Under the pieces are notes generated by a model. The model was not told the DNA's origin. It worked only from the letters and a program-made list of their open reading frames with translations, and did not search any database. Below, one piece after another: positions 1-9,323 of a stretch of DNA of 64,000 nt (positions within the stretch are counted from its first letter, which is position 1; each line of letters begins with the position of its first letter). The DNA comes from Lachnospiraceae bacterium AC2028 (GTDB taxonomy: Bacteria > Bacillota > Clostridia > Lachnospirales > Lachnospiraceae): assembly GCA_000702685.1 (NCBI GenBank), contig JNJD01000007.1:1-64000 (forward strand), read 5' to 3'. A program made the translations under genes and the position numbers.

Positions 1-169
1 GTTAACGATTTACTCACTGGCATATCCATTCATTACTGAATAGGTTTGTTTGTTCTCTGAATATTTCTATCCCGGTTTCGAGTCCCGGGGATGTATTTCT
101 ACATCTTTTAATAGGAATTTTTCAGGGATGCATTAGTATTGAATTATCAAGGAACTATTTTTTATAAAA

Positions 170-258
170 CGGAGAAGGAGGGATTTGAACCCTCGCGCCG
201 CTATTAACGACCTGCACCCTTTCCAGGGGTGTCTCTTCAACCACTTGAGTACTTCTCC
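170..258 (-). tRNA. tRNA-Ser (anticodon GGA)
   Basis: On the minus strand a complete class II cloverleaf can be read: the acceptor arm GGAGAAG pairs with CTTCTCC, followed by a discriminator G. The anticodon stem CACCC/GGGTG encloses the loop CTGGAAA, giving anticodon GGA. There is a long variable arm and a T-arm containing GGTTCAAATCC. The long variable arm and discriminator G are serine identity features. It would read UCC and UCU codons. CCA is not encoded. It lies 69 bp from a second serine tRNA in the same orientation. Confidence 0.95.
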
Positions 259-327
259 AAAGTACCTATGCTTGAATTAAAAGCAAGTATGTAAATGTCA
301 TAAACCGTAGGTCTTAACCGGTCTGAG

Positions 328-413
328 CGGAGAGGGTGGGATTCGAACCCACGCGCCCTTTCGGACAAACGGTTTTCAAGACCGCCTCGTTATGACCGCT
401 TCGATACCTCTCC
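328..413 (-). tRNA. tRNA-Ser (anticodon UGA)
   Basis: The minus strand gives a class II tRNA with acceptor GGAGAGG/CCTCTCC and discriminator G. The anticodon loop CTTGAAA gives UGA, and there is a long variable arm and a T-loop GGTTCGAATCC. It would read UCA and related serine codons. It sits just upstream, in transcription order, of the tRNA-Ser(GGA), so the two probably come from one primary transcript. Confidence 0.95.
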
Positions 414-560
414 AGGCTGTTAGAGCACAAAAAAATAAAAGCGCCAGCACAGCGGCAACGATTATATTAGCAAAATCACCCGCTATAGTCAACACAATTT
501 TCAAGTTTTTTTCAACTATATTTAGTGTATTAAAACCGGCTGAATAATTATACGAAAAAA

Positions 561-597
561 CACCCGCCAAAGCTATGCAAAACAGCCTCGGCAGGTG
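561..597 (-). terminator. Rho-independent terminator of the XRE operon
   Basis: On the minus strand a 13-bp stem (CACCTGCCGAGGC against GCTTTGGCGGGTG, with G-U pairs) is followed directly by a run of T. It lies 15 bp after the stop codon of the XRE regulator and closes that leftward unit before the tRNA genes. Confidence 0.85.
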
Positions 598-611
598 CTC
601 TTTTTCAATGA

Positions 612-812
612 TCAGACTTCATCATCCCAGAAGAGTTCATCCAGTGTTTTATTCAGAACTTTACATATTGAAATGCACAGATTGATCGTCGGATTATAAT
701 CGCCTTTTTCTATGGCACTTATGGTCTGTCTGGATACACCGCATTTTGCCGCAAGATCTTCCTGGGAGAGATCGAGCGACGCCCTTGCGGCTTTAAGCCT
801 AAGGTTCTTCAT
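612..812 (-). CDS. XRE-family helix-turn-helix regulator, 66 aa
   Basis: This small DNA-binding protein is essentially one Cro/C1-type helix-turn-helix (about residues 5-60). The signature LSQEDLAAKCGVSRQTISAIE covers helices 2-3, and NPTINLCISICKVL forms the following helices. The length and the acidic tail ending in LFWDDEV are typical of the short regulators that Clostridia encode beside a membrane protein. Its start is 4 bp after the stop of the membrane gene at 817-1344, so the two are co-transcribed and probably functionally paired. Known family members repress their own operon. The signal sensed here is not visible. Confidence 0.9.
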   Translation of the reverse strand: MKNLRLKAARASLDLSQEDLAAKCGVSRQTISAIEKGDYNPTINLCISICKVLNKTLDELFWDDEV

Positions 813-816
813 AAGC

Positions 817-1344
817 TCAATCCTCCTCTTCTTCTTTTTTACGCAAACGATCTCTGATACATGTTACCGCAACCATGAAGAACATCATTATGCCGCACAG
901 AAGAGTGACGAATCCGATGTTGAACTTTCCGTCAACATACATCGTACGGGTTGCGATGAAGAAAACCGCAAGAAGCAGATTGAGTGCACCTACTATGATA
1001 TAAGTCCTGAGCATGGTTTTCTTCCTGGCATTAAGTCCCACATCCGCATCATTCCATATGGAAAAGAAACCCTGGACAAAACCCGAAGGAAGCATCGCGA
1101 TGAATAAGGCTATGTATGGTTCAAACGGAACCGGTACATTCATAGCATACAGAACCATCAATATAAGATTAGATACGACAAGTGTATAGAATGCATATGT
1201 ATACGAGCGCCCTCTTGCAAGGATCTGCTTCTCATCGTACTTACCCATCAGTTTACCGTCCGTATGAATGGCCATGTACATCGCTGCCGTAATGAAGAGA
1301 CCGAAGATCACACCGATCAAAACAGCCAAGCCGGCAAAATTCAT
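817..1344 (-). CDS. Multi-pass membrane protein paired with XRE regulator
   Basis: The 175-residue protein has about four or five hydrophobic segments: near residues 4-26, 48-70, 76-95, 113-132 and 142-160. It has a charged loop (DEKQILARGRSYTYAF) after the first segment and a very acidic and basic C-terminus. No enzymatic motif is visible. The DE.Q...RG..Y.YAF loop resembles unnamed membrane proteins that Clostridia encode next to short XRE regulators, as here. A role in membrane stress or toxin/bacteriocin immunity is conceivable but unsupported. Confidence 0.75.
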   Translation of the reverse strand: MNFAGLAVLIGVIFGLFITAAMYMAIHTDGKLMGKYDEKQILARGRSYTYAFYTLVVSNLILMVLYAMNVPVPFEPYIALFIAMLPSGFVQGFFSIWNDADVGLNARKKTMLRTYIIVGALNLLLAVFFIATRTMYVDGKFNIGFVTLLCGIMMFFMVAVTCIRDRLRKKEEEED

Positions 1345-1393
1345 TTCTTTCTCCTTTCATTTCCGGACACGTATGAGTCCGGCAGCCGTTAAC

Positions 1394-1618
1394 TTATTTA
1401 TTGTAGAGCTTATCCCTATACTTGCAGATAAAGAAGAAGTTCATCGACTGAGCGACGATCAGCATGAGCATTCCCGGATTATGCATAGTCCACATACCGG
1501 CAAAAATATCAAGTGACAGAAATATGATTGCGAGTGCACAGAGTAACATGGAGATGATCCAGCATACGAATACATGTTTAGGAAGTTCCTTAAAGCTTGC
1601 AAAATTGATTTTTCTCAT
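1394..1618 (-). CDS. Small two-segment membrane protein, 74 aa
   Basis: The start at MRKINFASF is chosen because AAAGGA sits a few bases upstream of that ATG. The in-frame upstream extension to 1720 is basic and low-complexity and lacks such a site. The protein has two hydrophobic stretches (about residues 15-37 and 43-62) joined by WTMHNPG, and ends in KYRDKLYNK. I recognise no family. It lies 49 bp upstream of the membrane protein and XRE regulator on the same strand and probably belongs to that unit. Confidence 0.65.
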   Translation of the reverse strand: MRKINFASFKELPKHVFVCWIISMLLCALAIIFLSLDIFAGMWTMHNPGMLMLIVAQSMNFFFICKYRDKLYNK

Positions 1619-1798
1619 TTTCTTATTCCTTTCTCTGTAAAGAGTGTTCTTTTGTTTATTGTTCCTGATGTATTGTGTGTTTACCCGTCGGTAAAAACAT
1701 CTTTTGGAAGCTTCTGACATGATATTACATCATCGATAGCATAATGTCAACTATATTTTACATATTTCTTTTGTGAATTGCATTTTGCTAATAAAGAA

Positions 1799-1823
1799 TG
1801 CCTGCAGGAATGTCCTGCAGGCA
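1799..1823 (-). terminator. Terminator after AI-2E-family permease
   Basis: A perfect 11-bp inverted repeat (TGCCTGCAGGA, loop ATG) is followed on the minus strand by TTCTTTATT. It lies 30 bp after the stop of the permease gene, as expected for the end of that leftward unit. Confidence 0.8.
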
Positions 1824-1853
1824 TGATGGATACTGTATTTCAACGTTTTTAGA

Positions 1854-3023
1854 TCAATCCTCTTCTTCGCTCTCTTCTGTCGATTCTATCTTCTCTTTCC
1901 GGGCCTTGTGCTCCAGGAGAAGGGGCATGATGAGTTCTTCATAAGTAAATACCACTATTGCGGCAAAGGGGATCGCAAGAATGATGCCGGCTACACTGAA
2001 CAGCTTTCCGCCCACAACGATGGAAATGAGAACCCATGCTGCAGGTACACCCAGCGAATCTCCGAAGAGCTTGGGCTTGAGCACATAGCCGTCCACAAGC
2101 TGAAGCACCAGCGTAAAGATCAGGAATATGAGCGCCTGCATGGGATCGACCAGCACAAGTATGAATGCACCTATTGCGGCACCTATCATAGGTCCGAATG
2201 TAGGAATGAGATTGGTGACACCCACAAGCACCGAGATGAGAGGAACATAAGGGATCTGAGCGATCACCATAAATACCGCATTCACTACACCCACGATGAT
2301 ACCGTCAAGGATATCGAATCCCAGATATCTGATAAGGATCTCATGACACTTTTTCCAGAACGCAGTGTGGGAAGCATATTTCTTGTCGGTAAGAAGCGCA
2401 TGGCGTATGCGCCTTATGCTGTTTTTGAACTTCTCTTTATCCGCGATGAAATACACCGCAAGGATGAATCCTATAACAAGATTGAAAAGAGAACTTCCGA
2501 CGCTTACAGATGTGGAGAATATAGTTCCGATATTATCGGGGATGGTCTTGATAAGATCCGTAAAGCTCTTCTCCACCGATCTTTCTATATCTTCAACGTT
2601 GATACCGAACTTGGAAAGTGTAACCGAAAGCTTGTCAAGATTGGCTTCAAGGTTCTCAACATAAGCAGGTACATTGGATATCAGCACGGATATGCTCTGA
2701 ACCAGTGAAGGGATCAGTGCAATGCAGAGTAGTGCTCCGGCAAGTACAACCAAAAGGACAGTCAGTATCACGGCAAGCGTATGTCTGAATCTCTCCTTCT
2801 TCACTTTACGGAAGCAGCTCCTCTCGAAGAATTTACATATGGGATTCATAAGATATGCCATTACCGCTCCGCATATGACGGGAGAAACGACATCCTTGAA
2901 CGCCGCGAAAAAACTGCCTATGCCGGAAAAATGCGTGAGTATTACATAAAGCAAAACTGCAACACATGCGGCAAAGGTATAGGCAAACCAATTCTTCTCA
3001 AGTAATTCCTTCAGTTTCTTCAT
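1854..3023 (-). CDS. AI-2E family transporter (TqsA/YtvI-type permease)
   Basis: This is a 389-residue integral membrane protein with about eight hydrophobic segments. It shows the hallmark C-terminal stretch of the AI-2E transporter family, LIPTFGPMIGAAIGAFI, followed by a helical pair ending in EELIMPLLLEHKARK. A long amphipathic region (residues 105-160, rich in VEN/LDKL) separates the first three segments from the rest, as in relatives. Family members have been linked to autoinducer-2 export, sodium-proton exchange or sporulation, so the substrate cannot be assigned. It starts 47 bp after tex and may share that operon's transcript. The C-terminus is strongly acidic (STEESEEED). Confidence 0.88.
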   Translation of the reverse strand: MKKLKELLEKNWFAYTFAACVAVLLYVILTHFSGIGSFFAAFKDVVSPVICGAVMAYLMNPICKFFERSCFRKVKKERFRHTLAVILTVLLVVLAGALLCIALIPSLVQSISVLISNVPAYVENLEANLDKLSVTLSKFGINVEDIERSVEKSFTDLIKTIPDNIGTIFSTSVSVGSSLFNLVIGFILAVYFIADKEKFKNSIRRIRHALLTDKKYASHTAFWKKCHEILIRYLGFDILDGIIVGVVNAVFMVIAQIPYVPLISVLVGVTNLIPTFGPMIGAAIGAFILVLVDPMQALIFLIFTLVLQLVDGYVLKPKLFGDSLGVPAAWVLISIVVGGKLFSVAGIILAIPFAAIVVFTYEELIMPLLLEHKARKEKIESTEESEEED

Positions 3024-3070
3024 AAAACTGTCCTCGCTAACATGACATAAACGTCACAAAACGCACAGGG

Positions 3071-5452
3071 TTATTTTTTCTTCTGATGGGCAAGCATATA
3101 TCCGATGGTACCGGGAGCAAATTCCTCACTTCTTCCCGTGGACTTCCGATCGTCCCTGCGAGGTCTGTCTCCGTGATCCCTGCGGGGTCTGTCCTGCTGT
3201 TCCCTGCGTGGAGCGACGCTCTTCGGAGCTCCGGCACCGGGCACTTTCTTTTCCGAACTTCCGTCATCATCAAGTCTCATCGAAAGGGAGATCCTCTGCT
3301 TGACGGGATCAACATCCACAACCCTGACCTCGACGATATCGCCTACGGATACAACTTCAAGGGGATGCTTGATGTAGTGATCGGTCATTCTTGATATATG
3401 TACAAGTCCGTCCTGATGCACGCCGATATCAACGAATGCACCGAAATCGATGACATTTCTGACTGTTCCCTTGAGTATCATTCCGGGCTTGAGATCCTTG
3501 ATATCAAGCACGTCGCTTCTGAGGACGGGCTTGGGCATATCTTCTCTGGGATCTCTTCCGGGCTTTTCAAGTTCATGGAAAATATCCGTAAGGGTGATCT
3601 CTCCGATACCAAGCTCTTCGGAAAGCTTCACCTTATCGGCAGTAAGTTCATAAGCTTTGATCGCTTTCTCATCCTTGATCTCGCATCCCATCTTATCAAG
3701 AAGTTTTCTTGCGGCTTCATAGCTTTCGGGATGTACAGATGTCTGATCGAGAGGGTCCTTGCCTCCGTTAATGCGGAGGAAACCGGCACACTGCTCAAAT
3801 GCCTTGGGTCCGAGCTTCGGCACCTTCTTGAGCTGTGCTCTCGATTCGAATCTTCCGTTCTCTTCCCTGTATGTAACGATATTCTTGGCAAGTACCGCGG
3901 ATACACCGGATACATATTTAAGGAGTGCTGCGGATGCGGTATTGAGATCAACGCCCACACTGTTTACGGCATCTTCAACCACACCGCCGAGGGTCTCGGC
4001 AAGTTTCTTCTGGTCACAGTCATGCTGGTACTGTCCGACACCGATGGACTGGGGATCGATCTTTACAAGTTCTGCAAGAGGATCCTGAACTCTTCTTGCT
4101 ATCGAAGTTGCGCTTCTCTGTCCGACATCAAAATTCGGAAATTCCTCCGTGGCAAGTGCACTGGCGGAATAAACCGACGCACCCGCTTCATTGGTGATCA
4201 CATACTGAACATGTGATTCAGGTATCTCGCTTATGATCTCGGCAATTATCGCTTCGGATTCCCTGGATGCGGTTCCGTTACCCACGGATATGAGATTTAC
4301 ACCGTACTTTTTGATGAGAACCTTGACGATGTTCTTGGATTCTTCAACCTTGTTCTGAGGCTCGGTCGGATAAATGACACGTGTGTCAAGAACTTTACCG
4401 GTGGGATCGACGATCGAAAGCTTGCATCCGGTTCTGAACGCGGGATCCCAGCCAAGGACCGTACATCCTGCGATCGGAGGCTGCATGAGGAGCTGCTTTA
4501 GGTTCTTGCCGAATACATCGATCGCTCCGTCCTCGGCTCTCGATGTAAGATCGCTTCTGATATCTCTTTCAACCGCGGGTGCAATGAGTCTGTCATATGC
4601 ATCCTGAACGGTGGCTTTAAGAAGAGGTGTGGTGAATTCGTTGTCTGAAGTAATAGTCCTCTTTTCGAGATAACCGATTGCTTTCTCTTCGGGAGCCTGG
4701 ATCGATACGGTAAGTATCTTCTCGGCTTCGCCCCTGTTGATCGCAAGTACTCTGTGTCCCGCAACCTTGGATACGGGCTCGGAATAATCATAATAATTTG
4801 TATATACGGATTCCGCTCCGGCATCCTTGGCAACGGATAGCAGATTACCTTCCGCAACGGTAAGGTCTCTGAGATAGCTTCTTACATCCGCATCGTCGGA
4901 GATCCTTTCGGCGATGATATCGCATGCACCGGCTATGGCTGCCGCCGCATCGGGAACTTCCTTCTCTGCCGCTTTTACGGCAGCCTCCTTGGTATCATTC
5001 TCGGGAGTGATCTTGCCGGTGACATATTTTGCAGCTTCATCTTCAACGGGAGAAGATGCATTCTGCGCAAGAATAAACTCTGCAAGAGGTTCGAGTCCTC
5101 TTGCCTTTGCGGCCGATGCCCTTGTCTTTTTCTTTTGCTTATAGGGCCTGTAGAGGTCCTCGAGAGTAACGAGCTTTTCAGCAGCTTCTATCTTGGCTTT
5201 CAGTTCATCGGTAAGCTTTCCCTGCTCATCGATGGATGCGATGTATGAAGCTTTCTTTTCTTCCAGATTTCTGAGATAAACAAGTCTTTCGTGAAGGCTT
5301 CTGAGCTGTTCATCGTTTAAAGATCCGGTTACTTCCTTTCTGTATCTTGCGATAAAGGGAATGGTATTTCCCTCATCGATAAGTCCCACAGCGGCATCCA
5401 CCTGGGATTTCCTGATCTTCAGTTCTTCGGCGATCTTAAGAGATATGTCCAA
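3071..5452 (-). CDS. tex: Tex-type S1 RNA-binding transcriptional accessory protein
   Basis: The 793-residue protein has the Tex architecture: an N-terminal helical domain (IPFIARYRKEVTG), a YqgF/RNase H-like core (GWDPAFRTGCKLSIVD, about residue 335), tandem helix-hairpin-helix motifs (about 505-560) and an S1 RNA-binding domain (about 640-715, GTVRNVIDFGAFVDIG). It ends in an Arg/Asp/Pro-rich tail (RPRRDHGDRPRRDD) that could bind RNA. Tex associates with nucleic acids and affects transcription in several bacteria. The start is TTG, placed by a strong GGAGG six bases upstream. It overlaps the end of ispD by 17 bp, so translation is coupled. Confidence 0.95.
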   Translation of the reverse strand: MDISLKIAEELKIRKSQVDAAVGLIDEGNTIPFIARYRKEVTGSLNDEQLRSLHERLVYLRNLEEKKASYIASIDEQGKLTDELKAKIEAAEKLVTLEDLYRPYKQKKKTRASAAKARGLEPLAEFILAQNASSPVEDEAAKYVTGKITPENDTKEAAVKAAEKEVPDAAAAIAGACDIIAERISDDADVRSYLRDLTVAEGNLLSVAKDAGAESVYTNYYDYSEPVSKVAGHRVLAINRGEAEKILTVSIQAPEEKAIGYLEKRTITSDNEFTTPLLKATVQDAYDRLIAPAVERDIRSDLTSRAEDGAIDVFGKNLKQLLMQPPIAGCTVLGWDPAFRTGCKLSIVDPTGKVLDTRVIYPTEPQNKVEESKNIVKVLIKKYGVNLISVGNGTASRESEAIIAEIISEIPESHVQYVITNEAGASVYSASALATEEFPNFDVGQRSATSIARRVQDPLAELVKIDPQSIGVGQYQHDCDQKKLAETLGGVVEDAVNSVGVDLNTASAALLKYVSGVSAVLAKNIVTYREENGRFESRAQLKKVPKLGPKAFEQCAGFLRINGGKDPLDQTSVHPESYEAARKLLDKMGCEIKDEKAIKAYELTADKVKLSEELGIGEITLTDIFHELEKPGRDPREDMPKPVLRSDVLDIKDLKPGMILKGTVRNVIDFGAFVDIGVHQDGLVHISRMTDHYIKHPLEVVSVGDIVEVRVVDVDPVKQRISLSMRLDDDGSSEKKVPGAGAPKSVAPRREQQDRPRRDHGDRPRRDDRKSTGRSEEFAPGTIGYMLAHQKKK

Positions 5453-6182
5453 TTTTATCCTCCAATATCTTACCGGCTATAAGCACATCTACCGGTGTTG
5501 TGATCTTTATATTTTCATAGCTGCCCATTACAAGTTTGATCCCGGTACCGACAAACATGCTTACCATCCGGGCATCATCCGTTATCTCACTGTTTCTGTC
5601 TGCTTCGGATGCTTTTTCGCAGGCTTCATGCAGAATATCCGAGTAAAAAACCTGGGGAGTCTGCATATTCCAGACATGTTTGCGGGGCGGTTCGCTCGTA
5701 ACGATATCGTCATCATCCGCAAGCTTTACGGTATCCTTGCTCGGAACTGCCGCAACACATGCACCCGTAACTTCCACTCCTTCGAGGCACCTTCCGATGA
5801 TATCATCATCAAGGAACGGTCTCGCCCCGTCATGAACGAGGATTATCTCCGGCGTTCCGGTAAAGGCTTCACATTCTTTTCCTCTTTCGAAGATTGCCTT
5901 CACTCCGTTTACAACGGAAAGATATCTTTCCTCTCCGCCTTTAACTATCATGCTGACCTTGTCGAAACCGTATCTGCCCACAAGTTCCCTGATATGCGAC
6001 AGATCGTCTTCTCCGGAGACAAGGATGATATCATCTATGAGATCCGATCTCTGTGCTGCGTTCAGGCTGTGCCAGATGAGCGGCTTTCCTCCGAGTTCAA
6101 GAAATTGCTTATGAACGCCGGTTCCCATTCTGGTTCCCTTCCCGCCTGCGAGAAGAACAAGGGCATTGCTTTTCCGGCTCAT
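5436..6182 (-). CDS. ispD: 2-C-methyl-D-erythritol 4-phosphate cytidylyltransferase
   Basis: IspD transfers CMP from CTP to MEP in the non-mevalonate isoprenoid pathway. The nucleotide-binding start [10 protein letters not shown] (residues 11-20), the [10 protein letters not shown] segment, VHDGARPF (about 115-122) and the closing [13 protein letters not shown] are all canonical. The length of 248 aa is slightly above the usual 230. It overlaps tsaD by 4 bp (ATGA) and tex by 17 bp, in the middle of the leftward operon. Related sugar-phosphate cytidylyltransferases (TarI-like) share the fold, but no polyol-phosphate partner gene is nearby, so IspD is preferred. Confidence 0.88.
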   Translation of the reverse strand: MSRKSNALVLLAGGKGTRMGTGVHKQFLELGGKPLIWHSLNAAQRSDLIDDIILVSGEDDLSHIRELVGRYGFDKVSMIVKGGEERYLSVVNGVKAIFERGKECEAFTGTPEIILVHDGARPFLDDDIIGRCLEGVEVTGACVAAVPSKDTVKLADDDDIVTSEPPRKHVWNMQTPQVFYSDILHEACEKASEADRNSEITDDARMVSMFVGTGIKLVMGSYENIKITTPVDVLIAGKILEDKIGHIS

Positions 6183-7237
6183 ACCTTAAACACTCCCTTC
6201 CTCTCACCGATCGCCAGATTGGGGACCGCATTGAGATCCAGTCCGCTCCTGTATCCAAGGAGGTATTCATATGAACCCGCAACCCCTATCATTGCTCCGT
6301 TATCGGTGCAGTATACGGGTTCGGGATTCAGGAATTCTATTCCTCTCTCAGCGCACTCTTCTTCAAAGGCTTTTCTCAGCGATGAATTCGATGCGACTCC
6401 GCCCGCTATCGCAAACTTTTTGACACCTCTGTCACTTGCCGCCTGCATGCTGTGTCCCACAAGCGTATCGACGACAGCCTTCTGGAATGAAGCGGCAACA
6501 TCCGCGGTATTGATCTTCTCACCTTTCATATTGCAGGAGTTAAGATAATTCAGGACCGCGCTCTTAAGTCCGCTGAACGAAAAGTCATATTCATTCTCCC
6601 TGACCTTCGCCCTGGGGAATATGATCGCATCCGGATCACCTTCACGTGCCGCCTTATCTATCTTGGGGCCTCCCGGATAACCGAGCCCGATGGCTCTTGC
6701 CACTTTATCGAAAGCCTCTCCGGCCGCATCATCTCGGGTCCTTGCTATGATCTCATATTCACCGTATCCCGAAACGTTCACGAGATGGGAATGTCCCCCG
6801 GATGCTACGAGACACATAAACGGAGGTTCAAGACCGGGTGAGGAAATATAATTGGCGCAGATATGTCCCTCGATGTGATTGACTCCCACTACAGGGACGC
6901 CTGCTGCCCAGCCGAGTGCCTTGGCATGTGCAACTCCGACCAAAAGTGCACCGACAAGCCCGGGACCGTAGGTGACTGCTATGGCATCAAGGTCCTTAAG
7001 TCCTATGCCCGCTTCGGACAGAGCCTGTTTCACAACGAGGTTTATCTTCTCGATATGCCCCCTTGATGCAATCTCGGGAACAACTCCGCCGTAAACGGTA
7101 TGTATATCTATCTGCGAATAGATGACATTGGAAAGAACATTTCTGCATCCCCTGATGACCGACGCGGCAGTCTCGTCACAGGATGATTCAATGCCCAGAA
7201 CGAGCAGATCTTTATTTTCCGATAGATTGGTACTCAT
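6179..7237 (-). CDS. tsaD: tRNA N6-threonylcarbamoyltransferase TsaD
   Basis: TsaD transfers the threonylcarbamoyl group to A37 of ANN-decoding tRNAs (t6A). The sequence shows the ASKHA N-terminus [12 protein letters not shown], the metal-binding pair in NHIEGH, the central [12 protein letters not shown] and FSFSGLK, and the C-terminal [13 protein letters not shown] place the start at MSTNLSEN, 10 bp after the preceding stop. An in-frame GTG 42 bp further upstream would overlap the preceding gene by 32 bp. tsaE, tsaB and rimI lie in the same operon, so the TsaBDE set is complete here apart from TsaC/Sua5. Confidence 0.96.
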   Translation of the reverse strand: MSTNLSENKDLLVLGIESSCDETAASVIRGCRNVLSNVIYSQIDIHTVYGGVVPEIASRGHIEKINLVVKQALSEAGIGLKDLDAIAVTYGPGLVGALLVGVAHAKALGWAAGVPVVGVNHIEGHICANYISSPGLEPPFMCLVASGGHSHLVNVSGYGEYEIIARTRDDAAGEAFDKVARAIGLGYPGGPKIDKAAREGDPDAIIFPRAKVRENEYDFSFSGLKSAVLNYLNSCNMKGEKINTADVAASFQKAVVDTLVGHSMQAASDRGVKKFAIAGGVASNSSLRKAFEEECAERGIEFLNPEPVYCTDNGAMIGVAGSYEYLLGYRSGLDLNAVPNLAIGERKGVFKV

Positions 7238-7247
7238 ATTCTCACGA

Positions 7248-7856
7248 TCAGTTCTCAGCGGATGAAGTATTTCCCTCACCCGTAAGGTCTACATTTTCAA
7301 GCAGATCCCAGCCGAATATCTTCCAGCGCTTATCGGTAGGATCCTTTCTCAAAAGATAGATAAGCTTTAGTGTATAGTTATTGTTGTTCTCGCTGATATT
7401 GTATGTGCAGAGAAGTCTTGCGAAATTATATCCGTCAATTTCGTAATAATCGACATTGGTGCTGGCTGCGGTCGAAGCGTTGGTTATCTTCCTGCCGGCT
7501 TCCTTGTACTCCCTGATATCCGAATGAAGCCTTACCAGATATGTTCCGGTCTCATTGATCGCCTGAAGGTCCGGATCAAAGAGATCCCTTGCCCTAATGC
7601 CGAGTTCGTCTATCTCATCGTTAGTAACATCATCGCTGTAATAACAGATCATGATGTCGTTGTAGTACTTCATCACTTCCTTGGGAGTGGGAGGATAATT
7701 GCTCACAAGGTCCCTGGAAAGAATCTTTTCCACGGCCGTCATCTCGGCTTCCTTGGCATCGGTCTTGGCCTTACCGGTCAGGTAAGAATAGTATCCTACA
7801 AGGCCGAATACAAGGATCAATATGATGATTGTCACTCTAATCTGTCCGGACTTCAT
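7248..7856 (-). CDS. Membrane-anchored extracytoplasmic protein of unknown function
   Basis: The 202-residue protein has one N-terminal transmembrane helix (about residues 8-25, [18 protein letters not shown]). A soluble extracytoplasmic domain follows, rich in Asp, Tyr and Asn, with the segments [15 protein letters not shown] and [14 protein letters not shown]. There is no lipobox. I recognise no enzymatic motif. The PPTP...YYNDIM pattern recalls small anchored proteins found in this operon context in Lachnospiraceae. It lies between RNase Z and tsaD with gaps of 32 and 10 bp, so it is co-expressed with the tRNA-modification genes. A functional link is not shown. Confidence 0.7.
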   Translation of the reverse strand: MKSGQIRVTIIILILVFGLVGYYSYLTGKAKTDAKEAEMTAVEKILSRDLVSNYPPTPKEVMKYYNDIMICYYSDDVTNDEIDELGIRARDLFDPDLQAINETGTYLVRLHSDIREYKEAGRKITNASTAASTNVDYYEIDGYNFARLLCTYNISENNNNYTLKLIYLLRKDPTDKRWKIFGWDLLENVDLTGEGNTSSAEN

Positions 7857-7888
7857 GGGATCCTTCCCGAATGCGTTAACAGTTTCCG

Positions 7889-8800
7889 TTAGTCTTCTTC
7901 AAAATTCAGTTCCCTGGTCTCGCCGTCTTTGGGTATCAGTGCGGCAGGGAATATCTCTTTTATCTCGGCTTCGTATCTTTTAGCCTTGCCCATCGAAGGT
8001 GAAAAGTGCGTTAGCCAGAGTTCCTGAACATTTGCCGAAGCGGCAATCTTTGCGGCTTCCTGCATGGTCATATGCTTCTTCTTAAGCGCCTTGGGAGCAT
8101 CCTCCGCATCACCGTACATTCCTTCGAGAATGCACAGATCACTTCCGGATGCGTTTTCCTCTATGGCGGGAACCGGTCTTGTATCGGTACAGTATGTGAT
8201 CTTGATGCCCTTTCTGTCCGGTCCCATTACCATTGAAGGCTCATAGGTCACATCACCCGTATTTATAATCTCTCCGTTCTGGAGCCTGCTCCAGAATTCA
8301 AGTGGAATGTTTGCCGCAACTGCGGCATCCTTATCAAATTTACCCGCACGGTCAACTTCGAAAGTGTATCCGTAGCAGGTAACGCTGTGGTTTACCTTGA
8401 AAGACTTAAGCCTGTAACCGAACATTTCAAAGGCTTCCCCGTCTCCGGAAAATTCCCTGAGCCTGACCTCAAAGGGAAGTTCGGGAGCGATTACCCTGAG
8501 ACCTCCGACCACTCTTTCAAGCCCCTTGGGGCCTATAATGGTAACCGGCTCCGTTCTGTCCGAATTTGCCATATCAAGGAGCAGTCCCGGAAGTCCGCTG
8601 ATATGATCCGCATGGTAATGCGTAAAGCAGATCACATCTATCGGGTTTGCACTCCAGCCTCTTTCTCTCATGGCGATCTGGGTACCCTCGCCGCAATCGA
8701 TAAGAAGCGAACTGCCGTTATATCTGATCATTAGAGAGGTCAGCCATCTGTATGGCAGAGGCATCATCCCTCCCGTTCCGAGCAGTGTTACATCAACCAT
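7889..8800 (-). CDS. rnz: Ribonuclease Z-like metallo-beta-lactamase fold nuclease
   Basis: RNase Z cleaves tRNA precursors after the discriminator base. The protein has the tRNase Z start (TLLGTGGMMPLP), the metal-binding motif FTHYHADHISGLPG (about residues 60-73), a central CTDTRP, and LTHFSPS near the C-terminus. The length of 303 aa suits the short RNase Z class. CCA is not encoded in the window's tRNAs, which fits a need for RNase Z maturation. It shares an operon with tRNA-modifying genes. A related phosphodiesterase of the same fold is the main alternative. Confidence 0.85.
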   Translation of the reverse strand: MVDVTLLGTGGMMPLPYRWLTSLMIRYNGSSLLIDCGEGTQIAMRERGWSANPIDVICFTHYHADHISGLPGLLLDMANSDRTEPVTIIGPKGLERVVGGLRVIAPELPFEVRLREFSGDGEAFEMFGYRLKSFKVNHSVTCYGYTFEVDRAGKFDKDAAVAANIPLEFWSRLQNGEIINTGDVTYEPSMVMGPDRKGIKITYCTDTRPVPAIEENASGSDLCILEGMYGDAEDAPKALKKKHMTMQEAAKIAASANVQELWLTHFSPSMGKAKRYEAEIKEIFPAALIPKDGETRELNFEED

Positions 8801-8821
8801 TTAAATACTCCGATAAGAACA

Positions 8822-9298
8822 TTACTGTTTGCTGCGGATCCACATTATGTTCGCATCTTCCTTGGGATCCTCGTAAAATCCGGGACGTATGCCTTCGGAT
8901 ACAAAGCCTGCTTTTTCATAAAGCTTTACGGCATATTCATTGCTTACTCTGACTTCCAGCGTAAATTCGGTCACGCCCTTCTGTCTTCCCATATCGAGAA
9001 GCCCGTCAAGGAGCTTGCCCGCAATACCGAGATTTCTGTACTCGGGAAGCACCGCAACATTGTCTATATCGCCCTCGGCACCGAGTATTCTCATACCGGC
9101 GGTACCGACTATCTTCCTCATTCCGTCTTCAAAAGTGACATCGGCAACGAGATAGAGCGCATCGGTCTCTCCGATCAGATGCCCGAATTCCCTTTCCGAC
9201 CACGGTCTCGAAAAACACTGTTTCTCGATGTTTGCAAGAGGTCCGATATCGCTGACCTCCATACGTCTGATCTTTACTTCCCTGATAGCCTGTTCCAT
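8822..9298 (-). CDS. rimI: Ribosomal protein S18-alanine N-acetyltransferase RimI
   Basis: A GNAT-fold acetyltransferase of 158 aa. RIRRMEVSDI-like strand 1, CFSRPWSEREF and the acetyl-CoA-binding NVAVLPEYRNLGIAGKLL are typical of RimI, which acetylates the N-terminal alanine of ribosomal protein S18. The glycine-rich loop reads RNLGIAG rather than R..G.G, a mild variant. The ATG at 9298 is preferred because GAGAGG lies 8 bp upstream; an in-frame GTG 9 bp earlier has no spacing to that site. It follows tsaB by 25 bp, a common arrangement (tsaB-rimI-tsaD). Confidence 0.9.
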   Translation of the reverse strand: MEQAIREVKIRRMEVSDIGPLANIEKQCFSRPWSEREFGHLIGETDALYLVADVTFEDGMRKIVGTAGMRILGAEGDIDNVAVLPEYRNLGIAGKLLDGLLDMGRQKGVTEFTLEVRVSNEYAVKLYEKAGFVSEGIRPGFYEDPKEDANIMWIRSKQ

Positions 9299-9323
9299 AG
9301 CCCCCACCTCTCATGAAACCAAC

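Noticed and set aside
68-110. Sequence resembling a tRNA T-arm (GGTTTCGAGTCCC-like) followed by a GATGTA/TACATC hairpin and T-run
   Set aside because: No D-arm, anticodon arm or matching acceptor strand could be found, and the T-stem has a mismatch. It could be a short terminator or tRNA relic, but the evidence is too thin.
376-570. 64-codon frame antisense across the tRNA-Ser(UGA) region
   Set aside because: It overlaps the tRNA gene and the terminator, and has no ribosome binding site.
5361-6548. 395-codon open frame antisense to ispD and tsaD
   Set aside because: It crosses two well-conserved genes on the other strand and has no plausible start signal or family match.
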